DNA of 64,000 bases from Arthrobacter sp. TMP15 (GCF_039529835.1 NZ_CP154262.1:3100001-3164000); one strand, 5' to 3'. Shown: positions 21,372-30,440, counted from the stretch's first letter. Translations and numbers: made by a program. The notes: generated by a model not told the origin, from the sequence alone.

Positions 21372-21412
21372 CGCGAATAGTGCGCCACAGGCATTGTGGC
21401 GCACTATTCGCG
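21372..21412. terminator. Hairpin between aminotransferase and response regulator genes
   Basis: Perfect 18-bp stem (21372-21389 with 21395-21412) with a 5-nt loop, between two convergent genes. It probably terminates or protects both transcripts. T-runs are weak. Confidence 0.8.
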
Positions 21413-21442
21413 AGCAATGGTGCGGGGAAGTGGCGGTTGAGG

Positions 21443-22099
21443 CTACAGGAGCCGCCGGTCTGCGGCCCAACGCGTTAATTCGTGGCGTGAAGACAGCTGC
21501 AACTTACGCAGAACTGCCGAAACGTGAGTTTCCACTGTCTTGATCGCAATAAACAGCGCCTTCGCCACTTCCTTGTACGAATAGCCGCGCGCAATCAGCC
21601 GCATGACCTCAAGTTCGCGGGCCGAGAGCCTATCCAACTCATCCTCTACCGCTACCTCGGCCGTACCAAAGGCATCCAGCACAAAACCGGCCAGCCTGGG
21701 TGAAAATACTGCGTCTCCGCCTGCCACACGACGAACTGCGTCCGAGATCGCTTCCCCGGAGATTGACTTCGTAACATAGCCACGTGCCCCGGCCCGGATC
21801 ACCGAAACAACATCTTCGGCCGAGTCGGAGACACTTAAGGCCAAAAATTTCGTTGTTGCCAGCAAAGACGCACACCCTGCGATGACTTCCCGCCCGCCTT
21901 GTCCCCGCCCGCCTGGCAGGTGTACGTCAAGGAGGACCACGTCGGGTTGCTGTGTATTCACGGCAGCAATGGCTTCTTCAACTGTGGCTGCTTCTGCCAC
22001 AACCGCTATGTCTTGGGCAAGATCGGCCTTGAGCCCGGACCGGAAAATGGCGTGATCATCCACGATCACTACCCGGACGGGTGTTGGAAGCAATGTCAT
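21443..22099 (-). CDS. LuxR/NarL-family response regulator
   Basis: A 218-aa two-component regulator. The receiver has the acidic pair VDDH (residues 13-16) and the phosphoacceptor Asp58 in DVVLLDVHLPGG. The C-terminal LuxR helix-turn-helix is LSARELEVMRLIARGYSYKEVAKAL followed by KTVETHVSAVLRKL (both partly quoted). The start ATG overlaps the stop of the kinase gene by 4 bp, so the pair is translationally coupled. Together with the PspC-domain kinase and the divergent PspC protein it forms a likely envelope-stress system, like LiaRS/PspC modules. Confidence 0.93.
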   Translation of the reverse strand: MTLLPTPVRVVIVDDHAIFRSGLKADLAQDIAVVAEAATVEEAIAAVNTQQPDVVLLDVHLPGGRGQGGREVIAGCASLLATTKFLALSVSDSAEDVVSVIRAGARGYVTKSISGEAISDAVRRVAGGDAVFSPRLAGFVLDAFGTAEVAVEDELDRLSARELEVMRLIARGYSYKEVAKALFIAIKTVETHVSAVLRKLQLSSRHELTRWAADRRLL

Positions 22100-23385
22100 T
22101 TAGTGTCCTCGGTGACGGGTGTTCCGATGGGCAGGTGCAGTCGCACCTCGGTGCCCTCAGCTGAACTAATGATCTCAGCCGTACCACCGTTGCGTTGCAT
22201 CCGCCCGACGACGGACTCCCGGACTCCCAGCCTGTCTGACGGTACGGCACTGATATCAAAGCCGGGGCCGCGGTCCTTAATAAAAACATCCACACCTCTT
22301 ACCCCGGCTTCAACATAAACCGAAACAGTTGTTCCACCGTGCCGCACACCATTCAGCACGGCCTCACGCACGGCTTGGACAAGCGCGTTCCCATGTTCGG
22401 TCAGCTCAGCATCCCCCACGGCGACCACTTCAACGGCCTGCCCGTAGAGGTCTTCCGCTTCAGCACAAACTGCTTTAACCCGCTCGACGAGGGCACCTGA
22501 ACTGTGCGCATTGTCCTGATAGATCCACTCCCGCAATTCACGTTCTTGAGCCCGGGCCAGCCGGGTCACATCAGCGGCGGAATGGGCTCTCTTTTGGATC
22601 AAAGCCAGGGTTTGCAGGACAGAGTCGTGGAGGTGCGCGGCGATTTCAGCCCGTTCGGTTTCCCGGATGCGCCCGGCCCTTTCGTTTTGGAACTCCCTCC
22701 AGAACTTCAGCGCCCACGGGGCAAGGACGAGCCCCACACCGGCAAGCACAGCGAGTGAGGCCACCACGGAGGACCACACCAGCTGCCAGGAACCCGATCC
22801 TGCCACAATGACAATTACACCGGCAATGACAAGGACAATGCCACCACCTAAACGCAGCAAAGCCATGGGGGTGTCCATTTTTGCGGCGTTGAGCAGCCCC
22901 ACCCGTCTGGTGTTATCCAGTTGCATCCAGGCCAAAACAGCGCCCAGGGCAATGATGAGCAATGGAATCAAGGTTCCCAGCTGCAGGTTCCACCCTGCCT
23001 GTTGACCGAAGACGGCAAGGGCGGCGATAACAAGTCCGCCGCCAATGAGCACGTCTTTGAAACCAAGCGCAAATTTTTGGCGTTCGCTATTGCTGTTCCC
23101 GCTTTGCTTTTCCCCCATCGTTGACGGTTCCGGGGCGGGACGGAACAGTTTTAGCCGGGGATTGCCGTCCCGATCAAGCAAGGGGCTTTCCGCCTCTGCC
23201 TGATCGCCGGCCATGGGCACCAAAAGCCATAGCCATACATAAAACACCAACCCGGCACCAAAGAAAAAGCTTGTGCCAATCAAGATGACGCGTAGAAGCC
23301 GCACCTTGATGCCAAGGTGCTCGGCCAGTCCACCGCAGACCCCGGCGATGATTCGCTCTTGGGAGCGGTACATCTTTGCGCTCAT
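22096..23385 (-). CDS. PspC-domain sensor histidine kinase
   Basis: A 429-aa membrane kinase. Residues 1-58 are a PspC domain (RSQERIIAGVCGGLAEHLGI plus one membrane helix). Further membrane helices follow at about 112-130, 137-155, 178-197 and 203-225. The HisKA_3-type dimerisation domain contains AAHLHDSVLQTL with the likely phospho-acceptor His253. The C-terminal ATPase domain shows IKDRGPGFD. It overlaps the response regulator gene by 4 bp. A PspC domain fused to a kinase is known in Actinobacteria; sensing of envelope stress is inferred from that. Confidence 0.92.
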   Translation of the reverse strand: MSAKMYRSQERIIAGVCGGLAEHLGIKVRLLRVILIGTSFFFGAGLVFYVWLWLLVPMAGDQAEAESPLLDRDGNPRLKLFRPAPEPSTMGEKQSGNSNSERQKFALGFKDVLIGGGLVIAALAVFGQQAGWNLQLGTLIPLLIIALGAVLAWMQLDNTRRVGLLNAAKMDTPMALLRLGGGIVLVIAGVIVIVAGSGSWQLVWSSVVASLAVLAGVGLVLAPWALKFWREFQNERAGRIRETERAEIAAHLHDSVLQTLALIQKRAHSAADVTRLARAQERELREWIYQDNAHSSGALVERVKAVCAEAEDLYGQAVEVVAVGDAELTEHGNALVQAVREAVLNGVRHGGTTVSVYVEAGVRGVDVFIKDRGPGFDISAVPSDRLGVRESVVGRMQRNGGTAEIISSAEGTEVRLHLPIGTPVTEDTK

Positions 23386-23498
23386 GGTTCAATCCAAGCA
23401 CGCCCCGGCCTGCACCTAAGACTATTGAGGGCTCATTCAGGGTTCTTTCAGGGTGAGCCCCGATGTTCAGAGCCCTATCATTTAGAGACCATTGAACT

Positions 23499-24842
23499 AT
23501 GAACATTCCACAGGACACCCCAGAGCAGAACACACCAGAGCAGAACACGCCAGAACCGCCGCCGCTTCCCACCCCCGAGCCAGCCAGTTCGGCAAAGTTT
23601 TTCCAGTGGCTGCGTGGTTTAGGTGTGCAGCGTGGCAGCAACCGTTGGGTAGGCGGGGTGTGCAGCGGCCTGGCCAATAAATGGGGCATCGATCCCGTCA
23701 TAGTGCGCGGCTTGACGGTTGTCCTGACGCTCTTTTTTGGCGTAGGTCTGTTGGCTTACGGTGTTGCCTGGGCCTTGTTGCCCGAACCCGACGGCCGCAT
23801 CCACGTTGAGCAGGTGAGCCGTGGTCACTGGTCAACAGGGATGACAGGGGCGGCTCTGCTCACGGTCTTAGGTTTCGCTGGTCCCGGTCAGGGTTTCCTC
23901 TTCGACGGCTATGACTCCTGGTTCCCGTGGCCGTTGTTCTGGATTGCCGCAGTCGCCGGTGTTATCTATTGGGCGGTGAACCGTCACAAGCCCACGGAGA
24001 CCAAGTCCCCATATCCCTTGCCTGGTCAGCATCCCTTGCCTGGTCAGCAAAATACCGGAGTCAGAAGCCAGCCTTACCAGAGCGCCCCGTACTTCCCAGC
24101 TGCAGCGCCCGGTTCCTTCGCAGCCCCACAACAGCAGTACGCGCCCCAGCAACCCGTCACCTTCGATCCACGGATGTACGTTAAGCACCCGGTAAAGACC
24201 ACACCGCACCTCGGCGCTGCGGCGACTCTTTTGTCTCTGGGCCTGGCGGTGGTGGTTGGCTCCATAGTGCTGATCTTGAATGCCACCAACATCATAGATC
24301 TCAACGGCTACCAGGTGGCCACAGCAGCCGCAGCCGCCGCCATAACAGCGGGCCTGGCCATCGTAGGGGCCGGCGCCATGGGCCGCACAGCAGGCGGCGT
24401 GGGCTCCTTCGCCATCGTGATGCTAGTGCTTGCCAGCTTGCTGAGCATCCCCCCTCATTCAGGGGAATTCACAGCCCTGAATAACGTGAGCTGGTCACCA
24501 ACCAGCATTGAGGCCGCGGAAGCTGGACAGACTGTGGTGTTGGGTAATTCAACCATTGACCTTACCCGGCTCGACGGCGCAGCGTCCCTAAGCAGCGATG
24601 TCCTGATTCCGCTAGAGACCGCCGCCGCACGGATCACCATCAAGGTTCCCACCAGCGTGCCCGTGACTATCAAGAGCGAATTGGTTGCGGCTTCACTGTC
24701 AATTGACGGCATGAACGACGGCGCCACCCTGACACAGGACCTGAGCACCGAAGTTAACCCGGGCGTCACAGGCAATGGGCTCGTCATCACCCTTCAGGGT
24801 GTGGCCAGCAACATCAAGGTGATTCCGGTGGTCGGCCAATGA
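23499..24842 (+). CDS. PspC-domain membrane protein with C-terminal beta-rich (ToastRack-like) domain
   Basis: A 447-aa membrane protein. The N-terminus is a Pro/Glu-rich repeat (TPEQNTPEQNTPE), then a PspC domain (GSNRWVGGVCSGLANKWGI, about residues 47-65) with a membrane helix. Two short helices follow, then a Pro/Gln-rich linker with a doubled PLPGQ unit, three more helices (about 238-325), and a C-terminal domain of alternating polar/hydrophobic strands (SSDVLIPLETAAARITIKV) that resembles the ToastRack domain found with PspC. Divergent from the PspC-kinase gene with a 113-bp gap, so co-regulation is likely. The ToastRack call rests on pattern only. Confidence 0.82.
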   Translation: MNIPQDTPEQNTPEQNTPEPPPLPTPEPASSAKFFQWLRGLGVQRGSNRWVGGVCSGLANKWGIDPVIVRGLTVVLTLFFGVGLLAYGVAWALLPEPDGRIHVEQVSRGHWSTGMTGAALLTVLGFAGPGQGFLFDGYDSWFPWPLFWIAAVAGVIYWAVNRHKPTETKSPYPLPGQHPLPGQQNTGVRSQPYQSAPYFPAAAPGSFAAPQQQYAPQQPVTFDPRMYVKHPVKTTPHLGAAATLLSLGLAVVVGSIVLILNATNIIDLNGYQVATAAAAAAITAGLAIVGAGAMGRTAGGVGSFAIVMLVLASLLSIPPHSGEFTALNNVSWSPTSIEAAEAGQTVVLGNSTIDLTRLDGAASLSSDVLIPLETAAARITIKVPTSVPVTIKSELVAASLSIDGMNDGATLTQDLSTEVNPGVTGNGLVITLQGVASNIKVIPVVGQ

Positions 24843-25171
24843 TAACTCCGGGCGCCACCACCCTCCCAGCTACTACAAACCCAGCCGCTACAAACCCAGC
24901 CGCCGCGAACATGGCACCCCCTAACACAACGGAGCACATCATGGAAAATCCCACAGATCATCTGGATACACCTGGTGACCCGGCCCGGCACCCGGTGCGG
25001 GTGGGCACCCTGGTGTGGGGCGCCGTCGTCCTTGTCCTGGGAACCCTCATCATCCTCACCAGGCAAGCTGGCATCTTTTTAGACGCTGGGCAAACATCAA
25101 TGTGGCTGCTGCTGGGGGCCGGTGTGGCCATGGTTGCCGGTGGCTCGGTGAAGCTTCTGCGCAAGAAATAG
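24839..25171 (+). CDS. Small membrane protein coupled to the PspC gene
   Basis: A 110-aa protein not assigned to a family. The N-terminus is low complexity (Thr/Pro/Ala/Asn, with a TTNPAATNPAA repeat), followed by two membrane helices: about residues 55-73 (VGTLVWGAVVLVLGTLIIL) and 87-105 (MWLLLGAGVAMVAGGSVKL), then a basic end LRKK. The ATG overlaps the preceding stop by 4 bp (ATGA). A start at the in-frame ATG of MENPTDHLDT (24942) is also possible and would give a 76-aa protein without the low-complexity part. Probably works with the PspC protein. Confidence 0.72.
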   Translation: MITPGATTLPATTNPAATNPAAANMAPPNTTEHIMENPTDHLDTPGDPARHPVRVGTLVWGAVVLVLGTLIILTRQAGIFLDAGQTSMWLLLGAGVAMVAGGSVKLLRKK

Positions 25172-25305
25172 CTGTAGTCCGGAAGTGGGTCCACGGACCG
25201 GTCATGGAGTTGCCGAGATCACATGAACGTCTAGACTGATCTACAGAGGAGCTCAATGGTGCGCTCAACCATCCATTGACCCACCCTCTAAGGATCTAAA
25301 TACAC

Positions 25306-26331
25306 ATGAAGATTGGAATTCTCACCAGCGGCGGAGACTGCCCTGGCCTGAATGCGGTAATACGCGGCATTGTCCTCAAAGGCATCAAAGTTCACGGACA
25401 CGAGTTTGTTGGTTTTCGTGATGGCTGGCGCGGAGTGGTCGAGAGCGACATCATGGACCTGCCACGCCAGATGGTGCGTGGTATCTCCAAGCAGGGCGGC
25501 ACCATTTTGGGCACCTCACGGACCAACCCGTTTGAAGGTAATGGTGGCCCGGAAGTCATCAAAGCCAACATGGACCGCCTAGGGATAGATGCAATCATTG
25601 CCATTGGCGGCGAAGGAACACTTGCGGCGGCGCGCAGGCTCACGGATGCCGGCCTGAAAATCGTGGGTGTTCCCAAAACCGTTGACAACGACCTTGACGC
25701 CACCGATTACACCTTTGGTTTTGATACGGCAGTGCAGATCGCAACCGAGGCCATCGACCGGCTGCGCACCACCGGCGAATCGCACCACCGGTGCATGATC
25801 GCCGAGGTTATGGGCCGCCACGTTGGATGGATCGCATTGCATGCCGGCATGGCCACCGGCGCCCACGCTGTCCTGATCCCGGAGCAGAACACCAGCATGG
25901 ACCAGATCATCGCTTGGGTGAATGAAGCCCACGACCGCGGCCGTGCACCACTGGTGGTTGTGGCTGAAGGATTCGTCCCAGACCACCAGGATTCAGCTCA
26001 TTCAGAGCGCGGCTTGGATACTTTTGGCCGTCCACGCCTGGGTGGCATCAGCGAGCAGTTGGCCCCGGAAATCGAGGCACGCACTGGGATCGAAACCCGA
26101 GCAACCATTCTTGGCCACATTCAGCGCGGCGGCGTGCCTTCGAGTTTTGACCGCGTGCTCGCCACACGTCTGGGCATGGCCGCAGTTGACTCCGTGGTGG
26201 AGGAACGCTGGGGAACCATGGTCTCGCTCAAGGGTACCGAGATTGAGCATGTGCCCTTCGAGGCAGCTCTTGGGAACTTGAAAACCGTTCCCCAGCATCG
26301 TTACGACGAGGCCGCAATTTTGTTCGGCTAA
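25306..26331 (+). CDS. pfkA: 6-phosphofructokinase
   Basis: Phosphofructokinase (341 aa), phosphorylating fructose 6-phosphate in glycolysis. It has the N-terminal phosphate-binding motif TSGGDCPGLNAVIRG, the GGEGT motif at residues 101-105 and PKTVDNDL at 122-129, with the substrate-binding MGRHVGWIAL later. Gly at position 104 is the residue typical of ATP-dependent enzymes, whereas pyrophosphate-dependent ones have Asp. The Lys in PKTVDND is shared with the PPi group, so ATP use is the likelier but not certain call. Followed by a terminator hairpin. Confidence 0.95.
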   Translation: MKIGILTSGGDCPGLNAVIRGIVLKGIKVHGHEFVGFRDGWRGVVESDIMDLPRQMVRGISKQGGTILGTSRTNPFEGNGGPEVIKANMDRLGIDAIIAIGGEGTLAAARRLTDAGLKIVGVPKTVDNDLDATDYTFGFDTAVQIATEAIDRLRTTGESHHRCMIAEVMGRHVGWIALHAGMATGAHAVLIPEQNTSMDQIIAWVNEAHDRGRAPLVVVAEGFVPDHQDSAHSERGLDTFGRPRLGGISEQLAPEIEARTGIETRATILGHIQRGGVPSSFDRVLATRLGMAAVDSVVEERWGTMVSLKGTEIEHVPFEAALGNLKTVPQHRYDEAAILFG

Positions 26332-26355
26332 CAGTCACTGGATCTTCTTGCTTTG

Positions 26356-26389
26356 AGCGCCCTGGCACACACAAGTGCGCCAGGGCGCT
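26356..26389 (+). terminator. Hairpin downstream of pfkA
   Basis: Perfect 11-bp stem AGCGCCCTGGC/GCCAGGGCGCT (26356-26366, 26379-26389) with a 12-nt loop, 25 bp after the pfkA stop. It is followed by TAACGTTT, a weak T-run. Confidence 0.8.
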
Positions 26390-26401
26390 AACGTTTAAAC
26401 C

Positions 26402-27118
26402 ATGACATTCGAGATTTCCTCCGCGCCCATCGTTTTTTTGGCGTGGGAGCGCGGTCTGGGACTACCCGCAGATTCACTCTTAGCCGACACTGGAAATGCG
26501 CGGATCATTCATCCGGTGCCGTCACAGACACTGACCTTTATCAGGTTGTGGGACAGATCAATCCTCACCGGACCTGTCCATCTTCTGAGTGCCGCAGATG
26601 CCTTTGATGACGACGAACTCAGCGATCACAGTACTATGCTGCGTCTGACCAGGGCCGACGGCGGTCGGGGCATGGGCACGCAGGCGCTGTACTACGCGGA
26701 CGATCTGGAGCTGCACCAACCCGAAGGAACGGTTCACGTTTCCACAGCCCCGGAGCAGGCTATGGAGTTGGAATCCTTGTGTCCCCCTGACGATGTCAAT
26801 GACGTTGCGCTGGCAACACGGGCAAATAAGTTCACTGTGATGCAGACAGGCACCCCCGACGCCGGACCCCTTGCCTGTAGCGCCTATGGCGAGTATCAGG
26901 GCCTGCTGGCACAGTTGGGAACTTTGGTGGCACCTGAGTTTCGCCGCCAAGGAGTTGGCGCCTTGGCCACAAGCATTGCGGCCCATGAAGCGCTGTCGGC
27001 CGGGCTCATTGTGCAGTGGCGGGCAGACGTGAACAACGCCGGCGCCCACGCCTTGGCGACATCGTTGGGACTTAGCGTTGCCGGGTTACAGACTCAGGTG
27101 CATCTACAGAGTCACTAA
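26402..27118 (+). CDS. GNAT-family acetyltransferase-like protein
   Basis: A 238-aa protein. The C-terminal third has a GNAT core: LGTLVAPEFRRQGVGALAT is the acetyl-CoA pyrophosphate-binding motif, and NNAGAHALATSLGL is the following helix. The N-terminal half is not recognised. No ribosome binding site precedes the ATG, which comes 12 bp after the pfkA terminator stem, so the mRNA may be leaderless. Its last 47 bp overlap the end of the MFS gene on the other strand. The substrate is unknown. Confidence 0.75.
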   Translation: MTFEISSAPIVFLAWERGLGLPADSLLADTGNARIIHPVPSQTLTFIRLWDRSILTGPVHLLSAADAFDDDELSDHSTMLRLTRADGGRGMGTQALYYADDLELHQPEGTVHVSTAPEQAMELESLCPPDDVNDVALATRANKFTVMQTGTPDAGPLACSAYGEYQGLLAQLGTLVAPEFRRQGVGALATSIAAHEALSAGLIVQWRADVNNAGAHALATSLGLSVAGLQTQVHLQSH

Positions 27119-28577
27119 ACTCGGCGTAGATGGCAGATACATCACGCGGTTTAGCGAACATAATAGCCATCGCCGCACCCAAAATCACTGCTGCTGCAGG
27201 GAGCAGCGTTGACTGGGCCATCGCTGTGGAGAACCCTGCCTGCAAGAATTCCGGCAGTTGCCCGGATACTCCCGTTGCCCCGCCCGCCGCTCCCGCCGGC
27301 ATTTCTGCCGCCAACCGGGCCGAGATCAGGGCTGCAATGGCCGCACTGCCCAAGACTGAACCAATCTGCCGCGTGGTGTTGTATACCCCGGCACCTGCTC
27401 CGGCCTCGTTCGGGCGCAGATTACGGGTTGCTGTCGTGGATAGTGGTGCCCAAATTCCGGAGCTGGCGATGCCGAGTAGCCCGCTTGGGAGAAGAAAGAG
27501 CCAAATGGGTGTTTCGGGGCTCATCAGCGCAGCGGTCCACGTCAAGGACACTGACATGAGAATGAAACCTGTGAAGGCCACGTAGCGCGGGTTGACCGCG
27601 TCCACGAGCTTGCCCACAAAGGGGGCCAAAATGCCTGAGAACAACGCCATGGGGACCATCATGAGCGCAGATTGGGTGGGTGTCATTCCACGCACCAGCT
27701 GGTAGTAGAAGAACAACGGCAGGCTCATGGCTGTGATGCTGAAGCCCATGGTTGTAATAGCTATATTGGCCAGTGAAAAGTTCCGCACCTTGAACAAATG
27801 CAGCGGTACCAGTGGTTCGCCCTTATTGATCGCCTGCCACCAGACGAAGGCGATGAGGAACAGAACCCCAGCAATAATTAGTCCCCATACGCTCAACGGG
27901 CCCGCGATGGTGCCCCAGTCATAGGTGGCCCCTTCTTGGATGCCAAAAACTAGCAATAGCAAGCCCACAGAACTGAGCAGAACACCCAGCAGATCAAATT
28001 TGTGGTCGTGCGTTTTCAGCGTTGGCACCAGACGCCATGCCATGACAAAAGCAACGACCCCAACGGGCACGTTGACAAAGAAGATCCATTCCCAGCCCAG
28101 ACTGTCGACCAGAACACCACCAAGAATAGGTCCAACCAGCATGGCAACACCAGCAGTGGCACCCCAGAGGCCCATGGCGGGGCCGCGCTTGTCTGGAGCA
28201 AAGATGCGGGTGATGACGGCCATTGTCTGAGGAGTCATCATGGCAGCGCCCAGGCCCTGGGCAACGCGAGCAAGAATAAGTGTAGAAATATCCCCAGAAA
28301 AACCGCACCACAAAGAAGCCAGAGTAAAGACCGTCAGGCCCACAAGGTAGAGATTCTTCGGACCGTATTTATCACCCAGCCGCCCAGATACAAGCAGCGG
28401 AACGGCGTAGGCCAAAAGATAGGCGCTAGTCACCCAAATCACCGAGTTTATGTCGGTATTCAGGCCCTCCATGATCTTAGGGTTGGCCACCGAAACGATG
28501 GTTGAATCGACCAGGATCATATAGAAACCTAGAACGAGTGCCCATAACGCGGGCCACGGTTTTGCCACGATTTCCAT
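27072..28577 (-). CDS. MFS drug-efflux transporter, DHA2 (EmrB/QacA) type
   Basis: A 501-aa major facilitator with about 14 membrane helices. Family markers are the loop 2-3 motif SGRLGDKYGPKNLY, the helix 1 segment LVDSTIVSVANPKI, and motif C-like GPILGGVLVDSLGWEWIFFVNVPVG, typical of drug/proton antiporters. The start ATG at 28577 has AAGGATC upstream. It lies about 50 bp downstream of a PadR-family regulator gene in the same direction, the usual arrangement for an efflux pump controlled by its regulator. The substrate is not predictable. Confidence 0.9.
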   Translation of the reverse strand: MEIVAKPWPALWALVLGFYMILVDSTIVSVANPKIMEGLNTDINSVIWVTSAYLLAYAVPLLVSGRLGDKYGPKNLYLVGLTVFTLASLWCGFSGDISTLILARVAQGLGAAMMTPQTMAVITRIFAPDKRGPAMGLWGATAGVAMLVGPILGGVLVDSLGWEWIFFVNVPVGVVAFVMAWRLVPTLKTHDHKFDLLGVLLSSVGLLLLVFGIQEGATYDWGTIAGPLSVWGLIIAGVLFLIAFVWWQAINKGEPLVPLHLFKVRNFSLANIAITTMGFSITAMSLPLFFYYQLVRGMTPTQSALMMVPMALFSGILAPFVGKLVDAVNPRYVAFTGFILMSVSLTWTAALMSPETPIWLFLLPSGLLGIASSGIWAPLSTTATRNLRPNEAGAGAGVYNTTRQIGSVLGSAAIAALISARLAAEMPAGAAGGATGVSGQLPEFLQAGFSTAMAQSTLLPAAAVILGAAMAIMFAKPRDVSAIYAEFSDSVDAPESVTRQR

Positions 28578-28626
28578 GGGTTGATCCTTAGTGTTAGAAC
28601 TCTTGTTTATTGCTTATTTCAATGTC

Positions 28627-29199
28627 TTATTTGGTGCCGATCCCCCAGGGAAGTGAGCCGTTGCGGATATTGGCGCGCAGTTTGTGGATCCAGTCGAGCT
28701 CGGACCGCAACTGATGTTGTTGATAGTCCACATTGATCCAATACTGCTCCGGCACTTCCCGTGCACGTGCCACTGAAGTCTGAGATTCCAAGGTAGCCAC
28801 TTCCTCTTCAAGTGCCACGGTGCGTTGCCCTAAAAGTTCAATAGCGCTGGCTGCCGGCAGATTGTGCGCTTCGGAAAGTGCCTGTGGAAAGCGAGGGTAT
28901 TCTTTGACAGGTTGCGAGAGCAGTTGACACAGTTCAATGGTCAACTGCTCTCGGCCAGCCGCCAGAATTGCGTAGGTTGTCCGTTCCGGACGGTTACCGT
29001 CACGATCAGTTCCCACCGTTTCAACCAGTTCAGCCGCCGCCAGCCTGCCCATCGCATGGTAAAGAGTTCCGGGTCTGACCTTGAGTATCCGGTCTTCGTG
29101 GCGTTGCACCAGCAATTGATACATCTCATAAGGATGCATAGCCCGCTCAACGAGCAGGCCCAGAATAGCCATGGCAAGAGGTGAAAGCTGTTGTCGCAC
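28627..29199 (-). CDS. PadR-family transcriptional regulator
   Basis: A 190-aa regulator. The N-terminal winged helix is typical of PadR: LSPLAMAILGLLVERAMHPYEMY, then VRPGTLYHAMGRLAAAELVE with the GTLY motif, and a C-terminal helical dimerisation region. GTG start at 29197-29199 with AAGGG upstream. It precedes an MFS pump gene; PadR proteins commonly repress such operons and release DNA on binding a phenolic or drug ligand. A candidate operator lies at 29289-29304. Confidence 0.9.
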   Translation of the reverse strand: MRQQLSPLAMAILGLLVERAMHPYEMYQLLVQRHEDRILKVRPGTLYHAMGRLAAAELVETVGTDRDGNRPERTTYAILAAGREQLTIELCQLLSQPVKEYPRFPQALSEAHNLPAASAIELLGQRTVALEEEVATLESQTSVARAREVPEQYWINVDYQQHQLRSELDWIHKLRANIRNGSLPWGIGTK

Positions 29200-29288
29200 T
29201 TGTAACCCTTCTGATAGGTATCTCAGCGAGTTATTCGCAGGATGTTATTGGCAGAATCTGTCTGATTACCTATCTATTCCACACGAAG

Positions 29289-29304
29289 TATTCCACGCGG
29301 AATA
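29289..29304. promoter_or_regulatory. Candidate PadR operator (TATTCC-N4-GGAATA)
   Basis: A 16-bp inverted repeat with 6-bp arms, 90 bp upstream of the padR-like start. A further half site CTATTCC lies at 29274-29280. Such palindromes upstream of padR genes are typical operators. It is also 38 bp before the 3' end of the convergent ygfZ gene, so it lies in an intergenic promoter region. Confidence 0.5.
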
Positions 29305-29342
29305 GTGAGACACAAACCTACGCATCAACAGCCCCAACGCTG

Positions 29343-30440
29343 TTACCGAGGTGGACGAAGGAACCCGGTGGCCCGGCCTACGACTTGACCTGCTTGCGGG
29401 GCAACAATGACCTCTTGACTGGCGGGGTAGACCTCACCGTCGTCGGTTACACTCAACACTGCCTGCGGATCAACGGAGCGTTTGATCAGCGCAAGCGCAA
29501 TAGGCCCCATCTCAAAGTGCTGGGCACTGGAAGTTACAGTGCCCACCACACGTTCCTCGAAGGAAACCTCGCTCCCGGCGGCCGGCAGGGTGTGAAGGGA
29601 GCCATCGAGCTGGAGAAACACGAGTCTGCGCGGCGGCCGCCCCAAATTGTGCACACGCGCAACCGATTCCTGGCCCTTGTAACATCCTTTGTCCATGTGC
29701 ACGGCGGTACGCAGCAGGTCCAGTTCGTGCGGAATTGTTTTCTCGTCCGTTTCCGCGCCTCGGCGTGGACGCCAAGCAGCCACTCGGAGCGCTTCAGCTG
29801 CCCACACACCAGCCAACGGACGCTGCCCCACAGCATCCACCAATTCAGTAGCCGGAATCAAGTACTCGCGCCAAGGCCGCTCTAGTCCGGGATGCTCTTC
29901 CGCAGCAACGGCTGCATAACTGTACCCACCGGCACCAACATGCGGCCACGGATCAACCCACGCCACATAATTGCCCCATTCGGGAACTTCTGCAACAGAA
30001 CCAACCACTGCCCAGCTTCTCGAGGCATCGGCAACCTCTACCCGCAACATGAACTTCATGGAGTTCAACCACTGCGCCAACGGTGCTGCCTCATCGGTTT
30101 CCACAATCAACCAGGTGCATTCACCGTCATCTACAACACGGGCATCAAATTCAATGCGGCCCTGGATAGTAAGCAGGAGCAGTTCAGTGCCTATTCCGGG
30201 CGCCAAATTTGTCAGAGCCTGGGATGAAAGCGTGTTGAGCCAACTAAGCCTGTCGGGGCCGGTCACAGTAACCACACCACGGTGGGAAAGATCTACGACG
30301 GCGGTTCCCGGCTTCCCCAGATACCCCGCCAACAGGCGCTGTTCACGGTTGGGTTCACCGTAGTGGGAAGCTACGCCAGCGTCTTGGCCGCCCGCTTGCA
30401 CGGCACCGGCACGGTTCAACAACGGACTTAAATAGCTCAT
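29343..30440 (-). CDS. ygfZ: Folate-binding protein YgfZ
   Basis: A 365-aa YgfZ/GcvT-fold protein that binds tetrahydrofolate and supports iron-sulfur cluster enzymes. The signature K-G-C-Y-x-G-Q-E appears as DKGCYKGQESVARVHNLG near residue 250, with the conserved cysteine present. GcvT-like N-terminal segment: LSHRGVVTVTGPDRLSWLNTL (one residue beyond 20 omitted). The ATG at 30438-30440 follows a GAGAG stretch. It lies downstream of the nitrobindin-like gene in the same direction. Confidence 0.92.
   Translation of the reverse strand: MSYLSPLLNRAGAVQAGGQDAGVASHYGEPNREQRLLAGYLGKPGTAVVDLSHRGVVTVTGPDRLSWLNTLSSQALTNLAPGIGTELLLLTIQGRIEFDARVVDDGECTWLIVETDEAAPLAQWLNSMKFMLRVEVADASRSWAVVGSVAEVPEWGNYVAWVDPWPHVGAGGYSYAAVAAEEHPGLERPWREYLIPATELVDAVGQRPLAGVWAAEALRVAAWRPRRGAETDEKTIPHELDLLRTAVHMDKGCYKGQESVARVHNLGRPPRRLVFLQLDGSLHTLPAAGSEVSFEERVVGTVTSSAQHFEMGPIALALIKRSVDPQAVLSVTDDGEVYPASQEVIVAPQAGQVVGRATGFLRPPR

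Noticed and set aside
20409-21470. 353-codon minus-strand ORF opposite the aminotransferase
   Set aside because: Antisense shadow of a well-supported enzyme gene, without family likeness.
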